A stretch of DNA of 64,000 nt from Clostridia bacterium (lineage in GTDB: Bacteria > Bacillota > Clostridia > Oscillospirales > Acutalibacteraceae): the NCBI GenBank assembly GCA_017625435.1, contig JAGAKX010000058.1:1-64000 (forward strand), written 5' to 3'. This document shows positions 35,025 to 43,857 of the stretch, one piece after another (within the stretch, counting starts at the first letter, position 1; every line of letters starts with the position of its first letter). Made by a program: the position numbers and the translations under genes. A model generated the notes under the pieces. The model was given only the letters and a program-made list of their open reading frames with translations. It had not been told where the DNA came from and made no database searches.

Positions 35025-35201
35025 TTAACCGAGAAGAGCCATAAGATCTTCAAAGAACTTCTTGATTGTATCAATGAACTGGGTGATGTAGTCTGCCCAC
35101 TCGTTGAGGAAATTAACAGCTGTATCAGCCTTGTTCTCAAGAGGACCGTCAGCGCCGCCGAGAATTTCGTTCATAATTTCATCTGAATAATCTTTAAACA
35201 T
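35025..35201 (-). CDS. Small peptide with GG motif and amphipathic tail (58 aa)
   Basis: 58 aa. MFKDYSDEIMNEILGG looks like a short double-glycine leader, followed by ADGPLENKADTAVNFLNEW and an amphipathic helix FIDTIKKFFEDLMALLG. The ATG at 35201 follows AAAGGAG. The string ILGGADGP also occurs in the beta subunit of sodium-pumping decarboxylases, but this peptide has no membrane helices. No peptide exporter or protease is nearby. Confidence 0.68.
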   Translation of the reverse strand: MFKDYSDEIMNEILGGADGPLENKADTAVNFLNEWADYITQFIDTIKKFFEDLMALLG

Positions 35202-35266
35202 TGTTCGTACTCCTTTCATAAACTGACATGATAAACATATCTTCGGATATACTATCTTGCATACTA

Positions 35267-35295
35267 ATAATAACATTAAGAAGTCATTATTGCAA
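35267..35295 (-). promoter_or_regulatory. Promoter of the 58-aa peptide gene
   Basis: Minus strand TTGCAA, 17 bp, TATTAT, with about 65 bp of leader before the ATG. Confidence 0.6.
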
Positions 35296-35412
35296 GAGGT
35301 TTTACTATGAAAAAGGAAGATTCACATAAATGTCACAATTTTATCACATTTTGCTAGAATCTCGGGAGTACAATGAAAAAAATAAAAAAATTATCAGACT
35401 TTTAAGGTTAAA

Positions 35413-36042
35413 ATGATGGAAATTATCTGCAATAATGAAGAATTTGTGACGGCGATAAAGCCCTTCGGTGTCTCTTCACAGGAGAACGGAAGAGACGGAC
35501 TGCCGGACCTACTTAAAAAGGAGTTAAATCTTTCCGAAATATATACGGTACACCGCCTTGATACCGTAACCTCAGGGGTTATGGTGTATGCAAAAACCAA
35601 AAAGGCGGCGGCTTTGCTTTCAAGGGGAATAACGGACGGCACCTTCAAAAAGGAATACCTTGCAGTAGTTCACGGTGAGGTGTCTCCCCACAAGGGAGAA
35701 ATGGTGGATTTTCTTTTCAAGGACAGCCGTAAAAACAAGTCCTTTGTAGTAAAAAGTGAGAGAAAGGGCGTAAAAAAAGCATCCCTGGAATATGAGGTGC
35801 AGGAAATAAAAAACGGACTTTCCCTTGTAAAAATCAAGCTTCACACGGGAAGGACACATCAGATAAGAGTGCAGTTTTCATCCCGACGTCATCCCGTGTA
35901 CGGCGACGGAAAATACGGTGCCTCCGACAATATTCCCTTTATTGCCCTGTTTTCTCAGAGAATCTCCTTCATAAGCCCCGAAAACGGAGAACGGGTAAGC
36001 TTTGAAGCTCCCCGTCCGAAGTATGATTTTTTTGATTTATAA
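35413..36042 (+). CDS. RluA-family pseudouridine synthase
   Basis: 209 aa. The catalytic block is VHRLDTVTSGVMVYAKT (Asp in HRLD), followed by KEYLAVVHGE and LHTGRTHQIRVQFSSRRHPVYGD. It lacks an N-terminal S4 domain and is at the short end for the family. Probably isomerises uridines in 23S rRNA or tRNA; the target cannot be assigned. The ribosome site is weak (AAGG before ATGATG). Its 3' end overlaps the convergent U32 gene by six bases. Confidence 0.9.
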   Translation: MMEIICNNEEFVTAIKPFGVSSQENGRDGLPDLLKKELNLSEIYTVHRLDTVTSGVMVYAKTKKAAALLSRGITDGTFKKEYLAVVHGEVSPHKGEMVDFLFKDSRKNKSFVVKSERKGVKKASLEYEVQEIKNGLSLVKIKLHTGRTHQIRVQFSSRRHPVYGDGKYGASDNIPFIALFSQRISFISPENGERVSFEAPRPKYDFFDL

Positions 36043-38079
36043 TAATTCTCTTTCAAAAAGTCCCGCGGTTTTTCTGCCGTCGAGGGCTTTTTTGTTTTTA
36101 TATGAATCAATCACTTTTCTTACGTTATATTTATTCTCCGTAGTAAAGGTCATCAGCACAAAATCCGTGCGGGGAAGCCTTTTGTCCCCGAGATACAAGG
36201 GCACGGTATTATAAAGCACGCTGTACTGTCTGTTTTCGCAGAGAACGGTAAATTTTTCACCCATTCTGTCGGTAATTTCTCCCCTTCCCTTACATTCACC
36301 GCAGCCCTTTTCACTCTGCAAAGGACAGCAGCGGAAATGCATAAGGGGCATATACCCGTAAATACAGATACCTGTACGGGCTTTTGTTTTGAGGGTCTTT
36401 ACGGCAGTTCCCGACAGCTCGGAAGAGAGAGTAACCGAGCCTGCACCGAGGGAGAAATATCTGTCTGCGCTGTCGGAATTTGTGATATTGAGAAGTGTTC
36501 CGCCGATTACCGAAAGACCTGCCTTTTTTGCAATTTCAACAGCACCGATATTGTCGCAATAAGCATATTTTATGCCGTTTTCGGCTAATTTTTTAAGGTC
36601 CGAAAGCAGCTTTTCCTCACGGGCAGGATAAACGAGAGCGGGAATTTTTGCACAGAGTTTTCCCGTCATATCACAAAGAGCCTCTATATTGTCTGAAAGC
36701 TCCTTCACGGGTAAAATTATCAGCTTTGCACCTGTCTCCCCGGGCAGCTGAGAAAGGGAACGAAGAGAAATATAAAGGTCGGGCTCCCCTGAAATTTCAC
36801 GGGTAAAAAATGCCTTTTTACGGGGAATGAAGACGTGTTCGGCGGTTTTGCCCCTTAATTCGGTAAGCCTGTCACAGGCTTCTCTTCTCAGAGCATTTAT
36901 GTCAGAGGCACGAAGCATCAGCCCCTCTTCAATTTCGCACACGATACTGTTGCAGTAATAGAAGGTTGAGCCCAGCTTCCCCAGGGATTTTTCGGCACTT
37001 TCACTATTGAGCGGTACCTTCTGTGCCTTTTCGGGAACAGCACCCTTGGCGGTCACGGTATTCTTTCCGTCTGATATTTCAAGAGTGCAGGGCCCGTTTT
37101 CCTGTACCCTGAATTTCATTGAAACCTCAATCAGGGGATTTTCATTTCTGTAGGTATTGGAAAGGGTATTGAGAACGCTGTTTGAAGCTGAGAGAACGTC
37201 CTCCTTTGTACGGTAGCCGAACATTGAAAGGTCGCGTTTTCCTTCAAAATAACCCTTTGTAAAGCCGCTTCGGGAGAATACACTCTGAAGAAGGGACATA
37301 TCGGGCTTTATGCCCTTTACTGCATTTTTATAGGCAGATACCGCCGCCGCAACATATTCGGGGCGCTTCATTCTGCCCTCAATCTTAAAGGAGGTAACAC
37401 CCGTACCGATTAATTTTTCCGTTTCATCAGCAAGGCACATATCTTTAAGGGACAAAGCATATTCACGTGCACCCGATCTGAAATTAAGACGGCAGGGCTG
37501 AGCGCAGAGACCTCTGTTTCCGCTTCTCGCACCGAAAAAAGAGCTCATATAGCACATACCCGATGCACTCATACAGTGCGCTCCGTGAACAAAAACCTCA
37601 ATTTCAGTATTCACCGCTTCTGTGATTTCTTTTATTTCCGTAAAGCTTAATTCTCTTGCAAGAACGATACGGGAAAAGCCGAGCTCCTCAAGAAGCCTTG
37701 CACCTGCCACGTTATGTACCGCCATCTGGGTTGAAGCGTGGACGGGCATAGTGGGAACACATTCCTTCACACGGGAAAATACGCCCATATCCTGAACAAT
37801 TACCGCATCGGCACCGCTTCGGGCTATAAGCTTCAGGGTGTTTTCAAACTCCTCACCTTCGCTGTCCTTTACAAGGGTATTGAGGGTGATATAAGCCTTT
37901 ACGCCTCTTTCGTGGCAGTAGCGTACCGCACCGATGAAATCATCATCGGTGAAATTCACGGCATTTCTTCTTGCATTGAAGGAGGCGGCACCGAAATATA
38001 CCGCATCCGCACCGCTTCTGACAGCGGCAATCAACTGTTCCTCACCGCCCACAGGCGCGAGTATTTCAATTTTATTCAT
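36037..38079 (-). CDS. U32-family protein with DUF3656 C-terminus
   Basis: 680 aa. N-terminal TIM-barrel (ILAPVGGEEQLIAAVRSGADAVYFG), the U32 signature with clustered cysteines (HCMSASGMCYMSSFFGARSG, then CAQPCR) and FKIEGRMKRPEYVA. The C-terminal half is DUF3656-like with a late FRCCPLQSEKGCGEC cluster, probably an iron-sulfur or zinc site. Although named peptidases, characterised relatives (TrhP, RlhA) hydroxylate tRNA or 23S rRNA, so an RNA-modification role is likely; it converges with an RNA pseudouridine synthase. Confidence 0.92.
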   Translation of the reverse strand: MNKIEILAPVGGEEQLIAAVRSGADAVYFGAASFNARRNAVNFTDDDFIGAVRYCHERGVKAYITLNTLVKDSEGEEFENTLKLIARSGADAVIVQDMGVFSRVKECVPTMPVHASTQMAVHNVAGARLLEELGFSRIVLARELSFTEIKEITEAVNTEIEVFVHGAHCMSASGMCYMSSFFGARSGNRGLCAQPCRLNFRSGAREYALSLKDMCLADETEKLIGTGVTSFKIEGRMKRPEYVAAAVSAYKNAVKGIKPDMSLLQSVFSRSGFTKGYFEGKRDLSMFGYRTKEDVLSASNSVLNTLSNTYRNENPLIEVSMKFRVQENGPCTLEISDGKNTVTAKGAVPEKAQKVPLNSESAEKSLGKLGSTFYYCNSIVCEIEEGLMLRASDINALRREACDRLTELRGKTAEHVFIPRKKAFFTREISGEPDLYISLRSLSQLPGETGAKLIILPVKELSDNIEALCDMTGKLCAKIPALVYPAREEKLLSDLKKLAENGIKYAYCDNIGAVEIAKKAGLSVIGGTLLNITNSDSADRYFSLGAGSVTLSSELSGTAVKTLKTKARTGICIYGYMPLMHFRCCPLQSEKGCGECKGRGEITDRMGEKFTVLCENRQYSVLYNTVPLYLGDKRLPRTDFVLMTFTTENKYNVRKVIDSYKNKKALDGRKTAGLFERELL

Positions 38080-38149
38080 CTTATCTCCTTAATTCACAAT
38101 ACATCAAACAGAAGTAATTTCCCAAAGGGCAGTTTCGTGTATTTTACAT

Positions 38150-38303
38150 TGTAGGGGAGGGCGTCCCCGACCTCCCGCCTTCGGTAAAATAAATTGTTTG
38201 TGTTTAATATACGTGATATATAGAAAAGTGCCTCACATGGTCTGTTTTTTGTATTTTTATTACCTGCCGCTATCTCGGGTCGTCGAGGACGCCGACCCCT
38301 ACA
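38150..38303. repeat. MITE-like element 3 (TGTAGGGG type)
   Basis: 154 bp bounded by TGTAGGGGAGGGCGTCCCCG and, at the right, GTCGAGGACGCCGACCCCTACA. The interior carries AAAAGTGCCTC (38224-38234), the complement of the GAGGCAC motif of copies 4 and 5. Confidence 0.78.
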
Positions 38304-38405
38304 AGATGAAATCAACGGCACAGCCTCGCTTAAGAATCTCCGAATTCCGAAATATCAAGATTTATTCTATCATAAAATTTTTTACATTTCAACGGATTAT
38401 TGCTA

Positions 38406-38456
38406 TTGACATAAGGAGAAAAATATGTATAATAAATTGAGAGTAATTCTCAATTT
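38406..38456 (+). promoter_or_regulatory. zur promoter with Fur/Zur-type operator
   Basis: TTGACA (38406-38411), 16 bp, TATAAT (38428-38433). Directly behind it lies the inverted repeat AAATTGAGA-gtaat-TCTCAATTT (38434-38456), a 9-5-9 palindrome in the style of Fur-family boxes and covering the transcription start. The zur-znu operon is therefore very likely autorepressed by zinc-loaded regulator. Confidence 0.88.
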
Positions 38457-38468
38457 GGAGTTGATTAG

Positions 38469-38879
38469 TTGGCTACATATAATACTCATCAGAAGGATAT
38501 ACTTTTATCCTTTCTAAGGGAGAATAAGGACACCCCTATGGGGATAGATGAATTATCGGTGCGTCTGTCTGAGACCTGCCCCGATGCACCGGGAAAAAGC
38601 ACAATCTACCGCCTTATCGGTCAGCTTGTGGAAAAGGGCACGGTAAAGAGATTTGTAAAGGGAAATTCAAGGCAGTTTCTCTATCAGCTTGCAGGAAGCG
38701 AGGAATGTCACAGCCACCTGCACTTAAAGTGTACGGAGTGCGGAAAGCTTCTGCACATGGGACACACCTTAAGCGAAAAAATGCTGTCCGATATTTTAGG
38801 TGAAAGCGATTTTTCCGTTAAGGTTGACAGCACCACGCTTTTCGGTTGCTGTAAGGATTGCAGAATTAAGGAGGGGTAA
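38469..38879 (+). CDS. zur: Fur-family zinc uptake regulator
   Basis: 136 aa. N-terminal winged helix (about 1-80; GKSTIYRLIGQLVEKGTVKRF) and C-terminal metal domain with CHSHLHLKCTECGKLLHMGH and the structural-zinc pair CCKDC. Placement in front of znuACB identifies it as the zinc sensor rather than Fur or PerR. Starts with TTG after GGAG at eight bases. The 3' end runs into the znuA ribosome site. Confidence 0.92.
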   Translation: MATYNTHQKDILLSFLRENKDTPMGIDELSVRLSETCPDAPGKSTIYRLIGQLVEKGTVKRFVKGNSRQFLYQLAGSEECHSHLHLKCTECGKLLHMGHTLSEKMLSDILGESDFSVKVDSTTLFGCCKDCRIKEG

Positions 38880-38883
38880 AATA

Positions 38884-39846
38884 ATGATAAAAAAATTAAC
38901 AGCTTCATTACTTATACTGATAATTGCCGTAACGGGGCTTTGTGCCTGCGGCGATACTCAGGGAAAAACCGACAGGCTTCAGATAGTATGCACGGTTTTC
39001 CCCTATTACGACTGGGTAAGAAATCTGACTGAAGGGGTCGAAGATGCGGATATCACTCTGCTTCTTGATTCGGGAACAGACCTTCACTCCTATCAGCCTG
39101 CGGCAAAGGACATTGTTACGATTTCCTCCGCTGACCTCTTTATTTATACGGACGGCACAAGTGACAAGTGGGTAACGGATGTTCTCAGCTCCTCTCAGAA
39201 TGACAGCACGGTAATTCTTCCGCTGATGACGAATCTTCCGGAGGAAAGCCTTTTCTGTGTTGAGGCTATAGGTGAGGAGGAGCATCACCACGAGGAGGGC
39301 GAGGAGCACAGCCACGCACATGACGAGCATATATGGCTTTCCTTAAAAAATGCAATGAAGCTTTGCGAAAATATAAAAAACGTCCTTTGTGACATTGACA
39401 GCGAAAATGCCGAAATTTATAAGGCGAATTTTATAAAGTACCATTCAGAGCTTCAGAAGCTTGACGAGGCTTACAGCAGGACCCTTAGCAGTTGTCAGAA
39501 GAATACTGTAGTTTTTGCCGACCGTTTCCCCTTTATTTATCTTATAAATGACTACGGTCTTTCATATCATGCGGCATTTTCGGGCTGTTCTGCCGAAAGT
39601 GAAGCAAGCTTTGAAACGGTAAAGAGACTTGCTGACGAAATTGACACTCTCGGTCTTACACATATACTTATAACAGAGACCTCGGACGGCTCCGTTGCAA
39701 AAACCGTAAAGGACAGCACAAAGGAAAAAAATCAGGAAATTCTTGTGCTCAATGCCCTGCAGTCCGTCACCAAGGAAAATCTTGCTGATTCATATATTGA
39801 GGTAATGACGGAAAACCTTGCAATACTCAAAGAAGCTCTTTCATAA
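38884..39846 (+). CDS. znuA: Zinc ABC transporter substrate-binding lipoprotein
   Basis: 320 aa. Lipoprotein signal with lipobox LCAC (residues 19-22 approximately). Cluster A-I family: VCTVFPYYDWVRNL start, SGTDLHSYQPAAKDI with the first metal His, and the His/Glu-rich loop EEEHHHEEGEEHSHAHDEHIW typical of zinc (not manganese) binders. ATG at 38884 after AGGAGGGG, five bases past the zur stop. Confidence 0.94.
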   Translation: MIKKLTASLLILIIAVTGLCACGDTQGKTDRLQIVCTVFPYYDWVRNLTEGVEDADITLLLDSGTDLHSYQPAAKDIVTISSADLFIYTDGTSDKWVTDVLSSSQNDSTVILPLMTNLPEESLFCVEAIGEEEHHHEEGEEHSHAHDEHIWLSLKNAMKLCENIKNVLCDIDSENAEIYKANFIKYHSELQKLDEAYSRTLSSCQKNTVVFADRFPFIYLINDYGLSYHAAFSGCSAESEASFETVKRLADEIDTLGLTHILITETSDGSVAKTVKDSTKEKNQEILVLNALQSVTKENLADSYIEVMTENLAILKEALS

Positions 39847-39860
39847 GAAAGGAATAATAA

Positions 39861-40574
39861 ATGGCACAGCTTATATGTAATGATGTGAAGCTCGGCTACG
39901 AGGGGAAAACCGTAACCGAGCACCTCACCTTCGAGGTAAACGCAGGCGATTACCTTTGCATTGTAGGTGAAAACGGTGCAGGTAAAAGCACTCTTATAAA
40001 GGCTCTTCTGGGGCTTAAAGCCCCTATGTCGGGCGAAATATTAACGGGAGAGGACCTGAAGTCCACAGAAATCGGCTACCTTCCTCAGCAGACCCTTATA
40101 CAGAAGGACTTCCCCGCATCCGTCAGAGAAATTGTTCTTTCGGGGCTTCTCAACAAATGCGGAATGCGACCCTTTTACACCAAGGCACAAAAGGAATATG
40201 CCGAAAAGCAGATGGAGAGAATGAATATCTCGCACCTTGCAAAGCGCTGCTACAGAGAGCTTTCGGGCGGTCAGCAGCAGAGAGTGCTTCTTGCACGTGC
40301 TTTGTGTGCCACGGGAAAAATGCTTCTTCTTGATGAGCCCGTATCAGGTCTTGACCCCAAGGTTACGGCAGAAATGTACTCTCTTATTGAAAAGCTCAAC
40401 CGTGAGGACGGAATTACCGTTATTATGGTTTCCCACGATATAAATGCGGCAGTAAACTACGCCTCGCATATTCTTCACATAAGCAGCACTCCCCTTTTCT
40501 TCGGCACGAAGGAAGACTACATAAAAACAGACATAGGTAAAGCCTTTACCTGTCAGACGGGAGGTGCTGTATGA
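39861..40574 (+). CDS. znuC: Zinc ABC transporter ATP-binding protein
   Basis: 237 aa. Walker A GENGAGKST, Q-loop YLPQQ, signature LSGGQQQR, Walker B MLLLDEPVSGLD and H-loop MVSHD. Cytoplasmic ATPase of the zinc importer. It overlaps the permease gene by four bases. Confidence 0.95.
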   Translation: MAQLICNDVKLGYEGKTVTEHLTFEVNAGDYLCIVGENGAGKSTLIKALLGLKAPMSGEILTGEDLKSTEIGYLPQQTLIQKDFPASVREIVLSGLLNKCGMRPFYTKAQKEYAEKQMERMNISHLAKRCYRELSGGQQQRVLLARALCATGKMLLLDEPVSGLDPKVTAEMYSLIEKLNREDGITVIMVSHDINAAVNYASHILHISSTPLFFGTKEDYIKTDIGKAFTCQTGGAV

Positions 40575-41410
40575 TGGAAATGATTGCAAAGCTTTCCGAA
40601 TATCTGCAGTTTCCCTTTGTTCAGAGGGCTCTTATTGTAGGTGTGCTCATAGCTCTTTGCTCTTCCCTTTTAGGTGTTACCCTTGTCCTTAAAAGGTTTT
40701 CCTTTATCGGCGACGGACTTTCCCACGTTGCCTTCGGTGCTATGGCAGTAGCGGGAATTGCAGGTCTTACAAATGAAATGATTCTTGTGCTTCCCGTCAC
40801 GGTAATTGCGGCAATTGTTCTTTTAGCAACGGGGGGCAAGGCAAAAATCAAGGGGGACGCGTCCCTTGCAATGCTGTCGGTGGCATCTCTCGGAATCGGA
40901 TATCTTCTTCTTAATGTCTTTTCCTCCTCGGGAAATGTCAGCGGAGACGTGTGCACCACACTTTTCGGCTCCACCTCAATTCTTACCCTTTCGGAGTCTG
41001 ACGTCTGGCTTTGTATTGCAATGTCACTTATCGTGATTCTTGTTTTCGTGTTCTTCTACAACAGGATTTTTGCTGTAACCTTTGACGAAACCTTTACGTC
41101 TGCCACGGGCACAAGGGCAAACCTCTATAACCTTCTTATTGCAGTCATAACCGCAATTATCATAGTCCTTGCAATGAATCTTGTAGGCTCGCTTCTTATT
41201 TCCGCTCTCGTTATATTCCCGGCGCTGTCTGCTATGAGGGTATTCAAGAGCTTCAGAAGCGTTGTTATCTGCTCGGCTGCAGTCTCCGTCCTTTGCTCAC
41301 TTACGGGAATTCTTGTTTCAATTATGGCATCAACTCCCGTCGGCTCCACAATTGTTGCAATTGATATAGCAGTATTTGCCGTATTTTACATTATCGGAAA
41401 GAAAGGATAA
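40571..41410 (+). CDS. znuB: Zinc ABC transporter permease
   Basis: 279 aa with about eight membrane segments, ABC-3 family: RFSFIGDGLSHVAFGAMAVAG near the start is the family signature, and the ATGTRANLYN loop follows. Start in ATGATG overlapping the znuC stop, with GGAGG upstream. Confidence 0.95.
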   Translation: MMEMIAKLSEYLQFPFVQRALIVGVLIALCSSLLGVTLVLKRFSFIGDGLSHVAFGAMAVAGIAGLTNEMILVLPVTVIAAIVLLATGGKAKIKGDASLAMLSVASLGIGYLLLNVFSSSGNVSGDVCTTLFGSTSILTLSESDVWLCIAMSLIVILVFVFFYNRIFAVTFDETFTSATGTRANLYNLLIAVITAIIIVLAMNLVGSLLISALVIFPALSAMRVFKSFRSVVICSAAVSVLCSLTGILVSIMASTPVGSTIVAIDIAVFAVFYIIGKKG

Positions 41411-41415
41411 TTGTT

Positions 41416-42189
41416 ATGAAAAAGATTTTTGCACTTATACTCACCCTCACACTTACTCTGTCATTTGCCGCCTGCGGCACAGGTAACGAGGAAACCACCG
41501 CTGAAAACGGTGACACCGTTACAAATCCCACCGCCGATGCCCTTCTTTCCGACGGTGAATTGGACACGGGCATGAAGGAAAAGTTTGACCAGATGGAATA
41601 CTCTGCTTACATTGACCTTTTCTATAACGATAACGGCGCTTCCTATGAGGGCAAGACCTTTAGTAAGGACGGCACCTTCGCAGTTCTTCAGGATGCTTAC
41701 AGCAATGTTACCCGTTACTACGTATGGGGCTATGCAGACAACACAAAGTGCTGTGACTATCAGTGGGAATTCGTTATGCCCGACGGTATGGAAATTCCCG
41801 AGCCCGGCTCTTACGTAAAGGTTAAGGGTACAATGGAAAAGAACGAAGCAGCTCTTGACGGATATTGGCTGAAGGATGTTACTCTCGAAGTGACGGAAGA
41901 GTTCAAAAATGCAGGCTTCGGTATGGATATGACAACCATGAGCCCCACACTTGTAAGAGTTCAGGTAATAAACATTTTACAGTTCCCCGACAATTTCAAG
42001 GATATGACCGTAAGGGTTTTCGGCAGAGCCCTTTCAGTAAACTCAATCCAGCACCCTTACTATAACGAAAGCTGGTCAATGCACTTTACCGAGACCGACA
42101 CCGTACCTGCAATCGGCAAGTACATTCTTCTTGAAGGAACATACAACAATAAGCAGATTACTACAGATAAATTAACCGTTATAGGTTAA
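41416..42189 (+). CDS. Zinc-operon lipoprotein, possibly DUF1980/OB-like
   Basis: 257 aa. Lipobox FAAC at residues 17-20. Two similar beta-rich domains follow (about 55-150 and 160-257); the first contains ADNTKCCDYQWEF and GSYVKVKGTME, reminiscent of the C-terminal OB-like domain of DUF1980/TIGR03943 proteins, which also occur in Zur regulons. Located five bases after znuB, hence in the same zinc-regulated operon. It may bind or pass zinc at the cell surface; that role is inferred from context and the CC motif. Confidence 0.7.
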   Translation: MKKIFALILTLTLTLSFAACGTGNEETTAENGDTVTNPTADALLSDGELDTGMKEKFDQMEYSAYIDLFYNDNGASYEGKTFSKDGTFAVLQDAYSNVTRYYVWGYADNTKCCDYQWEFVMPDGMEIPEPGSYVKVKGTMEKNEAALDGYWLKDVTLEVTEEFKNAGFGMDMTTMSPTLVRVQVINILQFPDNFKDMTVRVFGRALSVNSIQHPYYNESWSMHFTETDTVPAIGKYILLEGTYNNKQITTDKLTVIG

Positions 42190-42221
42190 TCGGTAAATCA
42201 CGGCGGATTTTTCCTGTTGCT

Positions 42222-42371
42222 TGTAGGGGACGGCGTCCTCGACGTCCCGCAGGCAGAAAACTAATTTACAGAAGTTATACCCCCAAGAGGCACATTTTTA
42301 TCTGCCACAGGAATTAATACAGATATTGTAATTTTCATCATAGCGGGATGTCGGGGACGCCATCCCATACA
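42222..42371. repeat. MITE-like element 4 (TGTAGGGG type)
   Basis: 150 bp. Left end TGTAGGGGACGGCGTCCTCG, right end GGGACGCCATCCCATACA. Interior ACAGAAGTTATACCCCC and GAGGCACATTTTT (42287-42299), shared with other copies. Confidence 0.8.
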
Positions 42372-42438
42372 AAGAAATGATACATTTTATTCCTCTCCGG
42401 TAAGTCCCTTCTGCCGTTAAGCTCTAACATATTTCATT

Positions 42439-42466
42439 CCCCTCGGGCATATACTGTCCTGAGGGG
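42439..42466 (+). promoter_or_regulatory. Hairpin covering the AGCS ribosome site
   Basis: CCCCTC (42439-42444) pairs with GAGGGG (42461-42466), which is also the ribosome site for the ATG at 42473; TTTTT follows. It could be a terminator for the upstream unit or a hairpin that hides the ribosome site. Confidence 0.5.
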
Positions 42467-42472
42467 ATTTTT

Positions 42473-43795
42473 ATGGAAATATTAACTGATATAATTCTTC
42501 CCGTAACGCTTCTGGTTACGGGGATTTTTCTTACGGTGAAGCTGAGATTTGTGCAGGTAAGGTATCTTTTTCAGGGGCTTCGGAATATGTTTTCGGGGAG
42601 ACGCGAAAAAAACGGCGGAATCAGTCCCTTTGCCTCTCTTATGTCGTCCCTTGCGGCACAGCTTGGCACGGGGAATATTGTGGGAGCAGGCTCTGCCATA
42701 ATTACAGGCGGTCCGGGGGCTGTTTTCTGGATGTGGGCTTCTGCTTTTTTCGGTATGGCAACGGCTTATTCCGAGGCTTCCCTTTCAATTATCACAAGAA
42801 GGCGTGACAAAAACGGAAAAACTGAGGGCGGTGCTCCCTATTACATACGCTGTGCCTTCGGGGGCAGAACGGGAAAAATCCTCTCTGCCCTTTTTTCGCT
42901 CTTTGCAACAATCGCTCTCGGATTTACGGGGGTTGCCGTGCAGTCAAATTCAATTTCAACAGCACTTAATGAAGCCTTCGGGCTCCCTTTTTTTATTACG
43001 GGAATCGGGATTACTCTTGCCGCCGCGTTCTTTATTTTAAGGGGAACAAAGGCGGTGACAGGCTTTGCGGAAAGGACCATACCCGTTTTCGGTGTGCTGT
43101 ATTTCCTTTGCAGTCTGGGAGTAATTATTTTTAATATAAAGAATCTCCCCGAGGCAGTAAGACTCATATTCGTCTGTGCCTTTTCCCCAAAAGCACTTTT
43201 CGGGGGAATTACGGGTATCGGAATAAAAGAATCGGTGACTCAGGGGATAAAAAGGGGGCTTTTTACAAATGAAGCAGGTATGGGCTCGTCTCCTGCGGCA
43301 CACGCCTTAAGTAGCTCCGAGGACCCGCATTTTCAGGGAACGCTGGGACTTGCAGGTGTGTTTATTGACACCTTTCTAATGCTTGGCATTACAGCTATCG
43401 GCATTATTACGGTGCTTTATACGGGAAAAGCACCGCCGTCGGGTACACTTACGGGCTCAGAAGCGGTAACACTCAGCATGGGCAGTATTTTCGGTGTAAG
43501 GGGTGCTTCGGTGTTCATTGCCCTTTCCGTTCTGTTTTTTGCCTTTGCCTCAGTTCTCGGATGGAATTTATACGGCAAGGCCGCAGCCGCTTATCTTTTC
43601 GGAGAAAAAAGTGAAAGGCTTTATCTGATTTCCTCTTTGTTTTTCACCTTTACGGGATGTATAATGCCCGTAAAAACCGTGTGGCTTCTTACGGATGTAT
43701 TCAACAGCCTTATGGTGCTGACAAATGCTCCGGCACTTATAAGGCTTTCGGAAAAAACACGGAAATTTATCCCCGACAATAAAAAATCCTGTTGA
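42473..43795 (+). CDS. Sodium:alanine/glycine symporter (AGCS family)
   Basis: 440 aa, about ten membrane segments. Family signatures: SSLAAQLGTGNIVGAGSAI, GGAPYYI, and KRGLFTNEAGMGSSPAAHA. Takes up alanine or glycine with sodium; specificity cannot be read. The start ATG follows GAGGGG. It appears to be a single-gene unit. Confidence 0.94.
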   Translation: MEILTDIILPVTLLVTGIFLTVKLRFVQVRYLFQGLRNMFSGRREKNGGISPFASLMSSLAAQLGTGNIVGAGSAIITGGPGAVFWMWASAFFGMATAYSEASLSIITRRRDKNGKTEGGAPYYIRCAFGGRTGKILSALFSLFATIALGFTGVAVQSNSISTALNEAFGLPFFITGIGITLAAAFFILRGTKAVTGFAERTIPVFGVLYFLCSLGVIIFNIKNLPEAVRLIFVCAFSPKALFGGITGIGIKESVTQGIKRGLFTNEAGMGSSPAAHALSSSEDPHFQGTLGLAGVFIDTFLMLGITAIGIITVLYTGKAPPSGTLTGSEAVTLSMGSIFGVRGASVFIALSVLFFAFASVLGWNLYGKAAAAYLFGEKSERLYLISSLFFTFTGCIMPVKTVWLLTDVFNSLMVLTNAPALIRLSEKTRKFIPDNKKSC

Positions 43796-43857
43796 AAAAC
43801 AGCGGCAGTAATGGTAAAATATCCTCAAAATAAGTCAAAAAGGAAAGGATTTTAATT

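Noticed and set aside
35025..35201. Class II bacteriocin precursor with GG leader
   Set aside because: The leader resemblance is real, but there is no peptide exporter, immunity gene or accessory protein nearby; kept as an unassigned small peptide.
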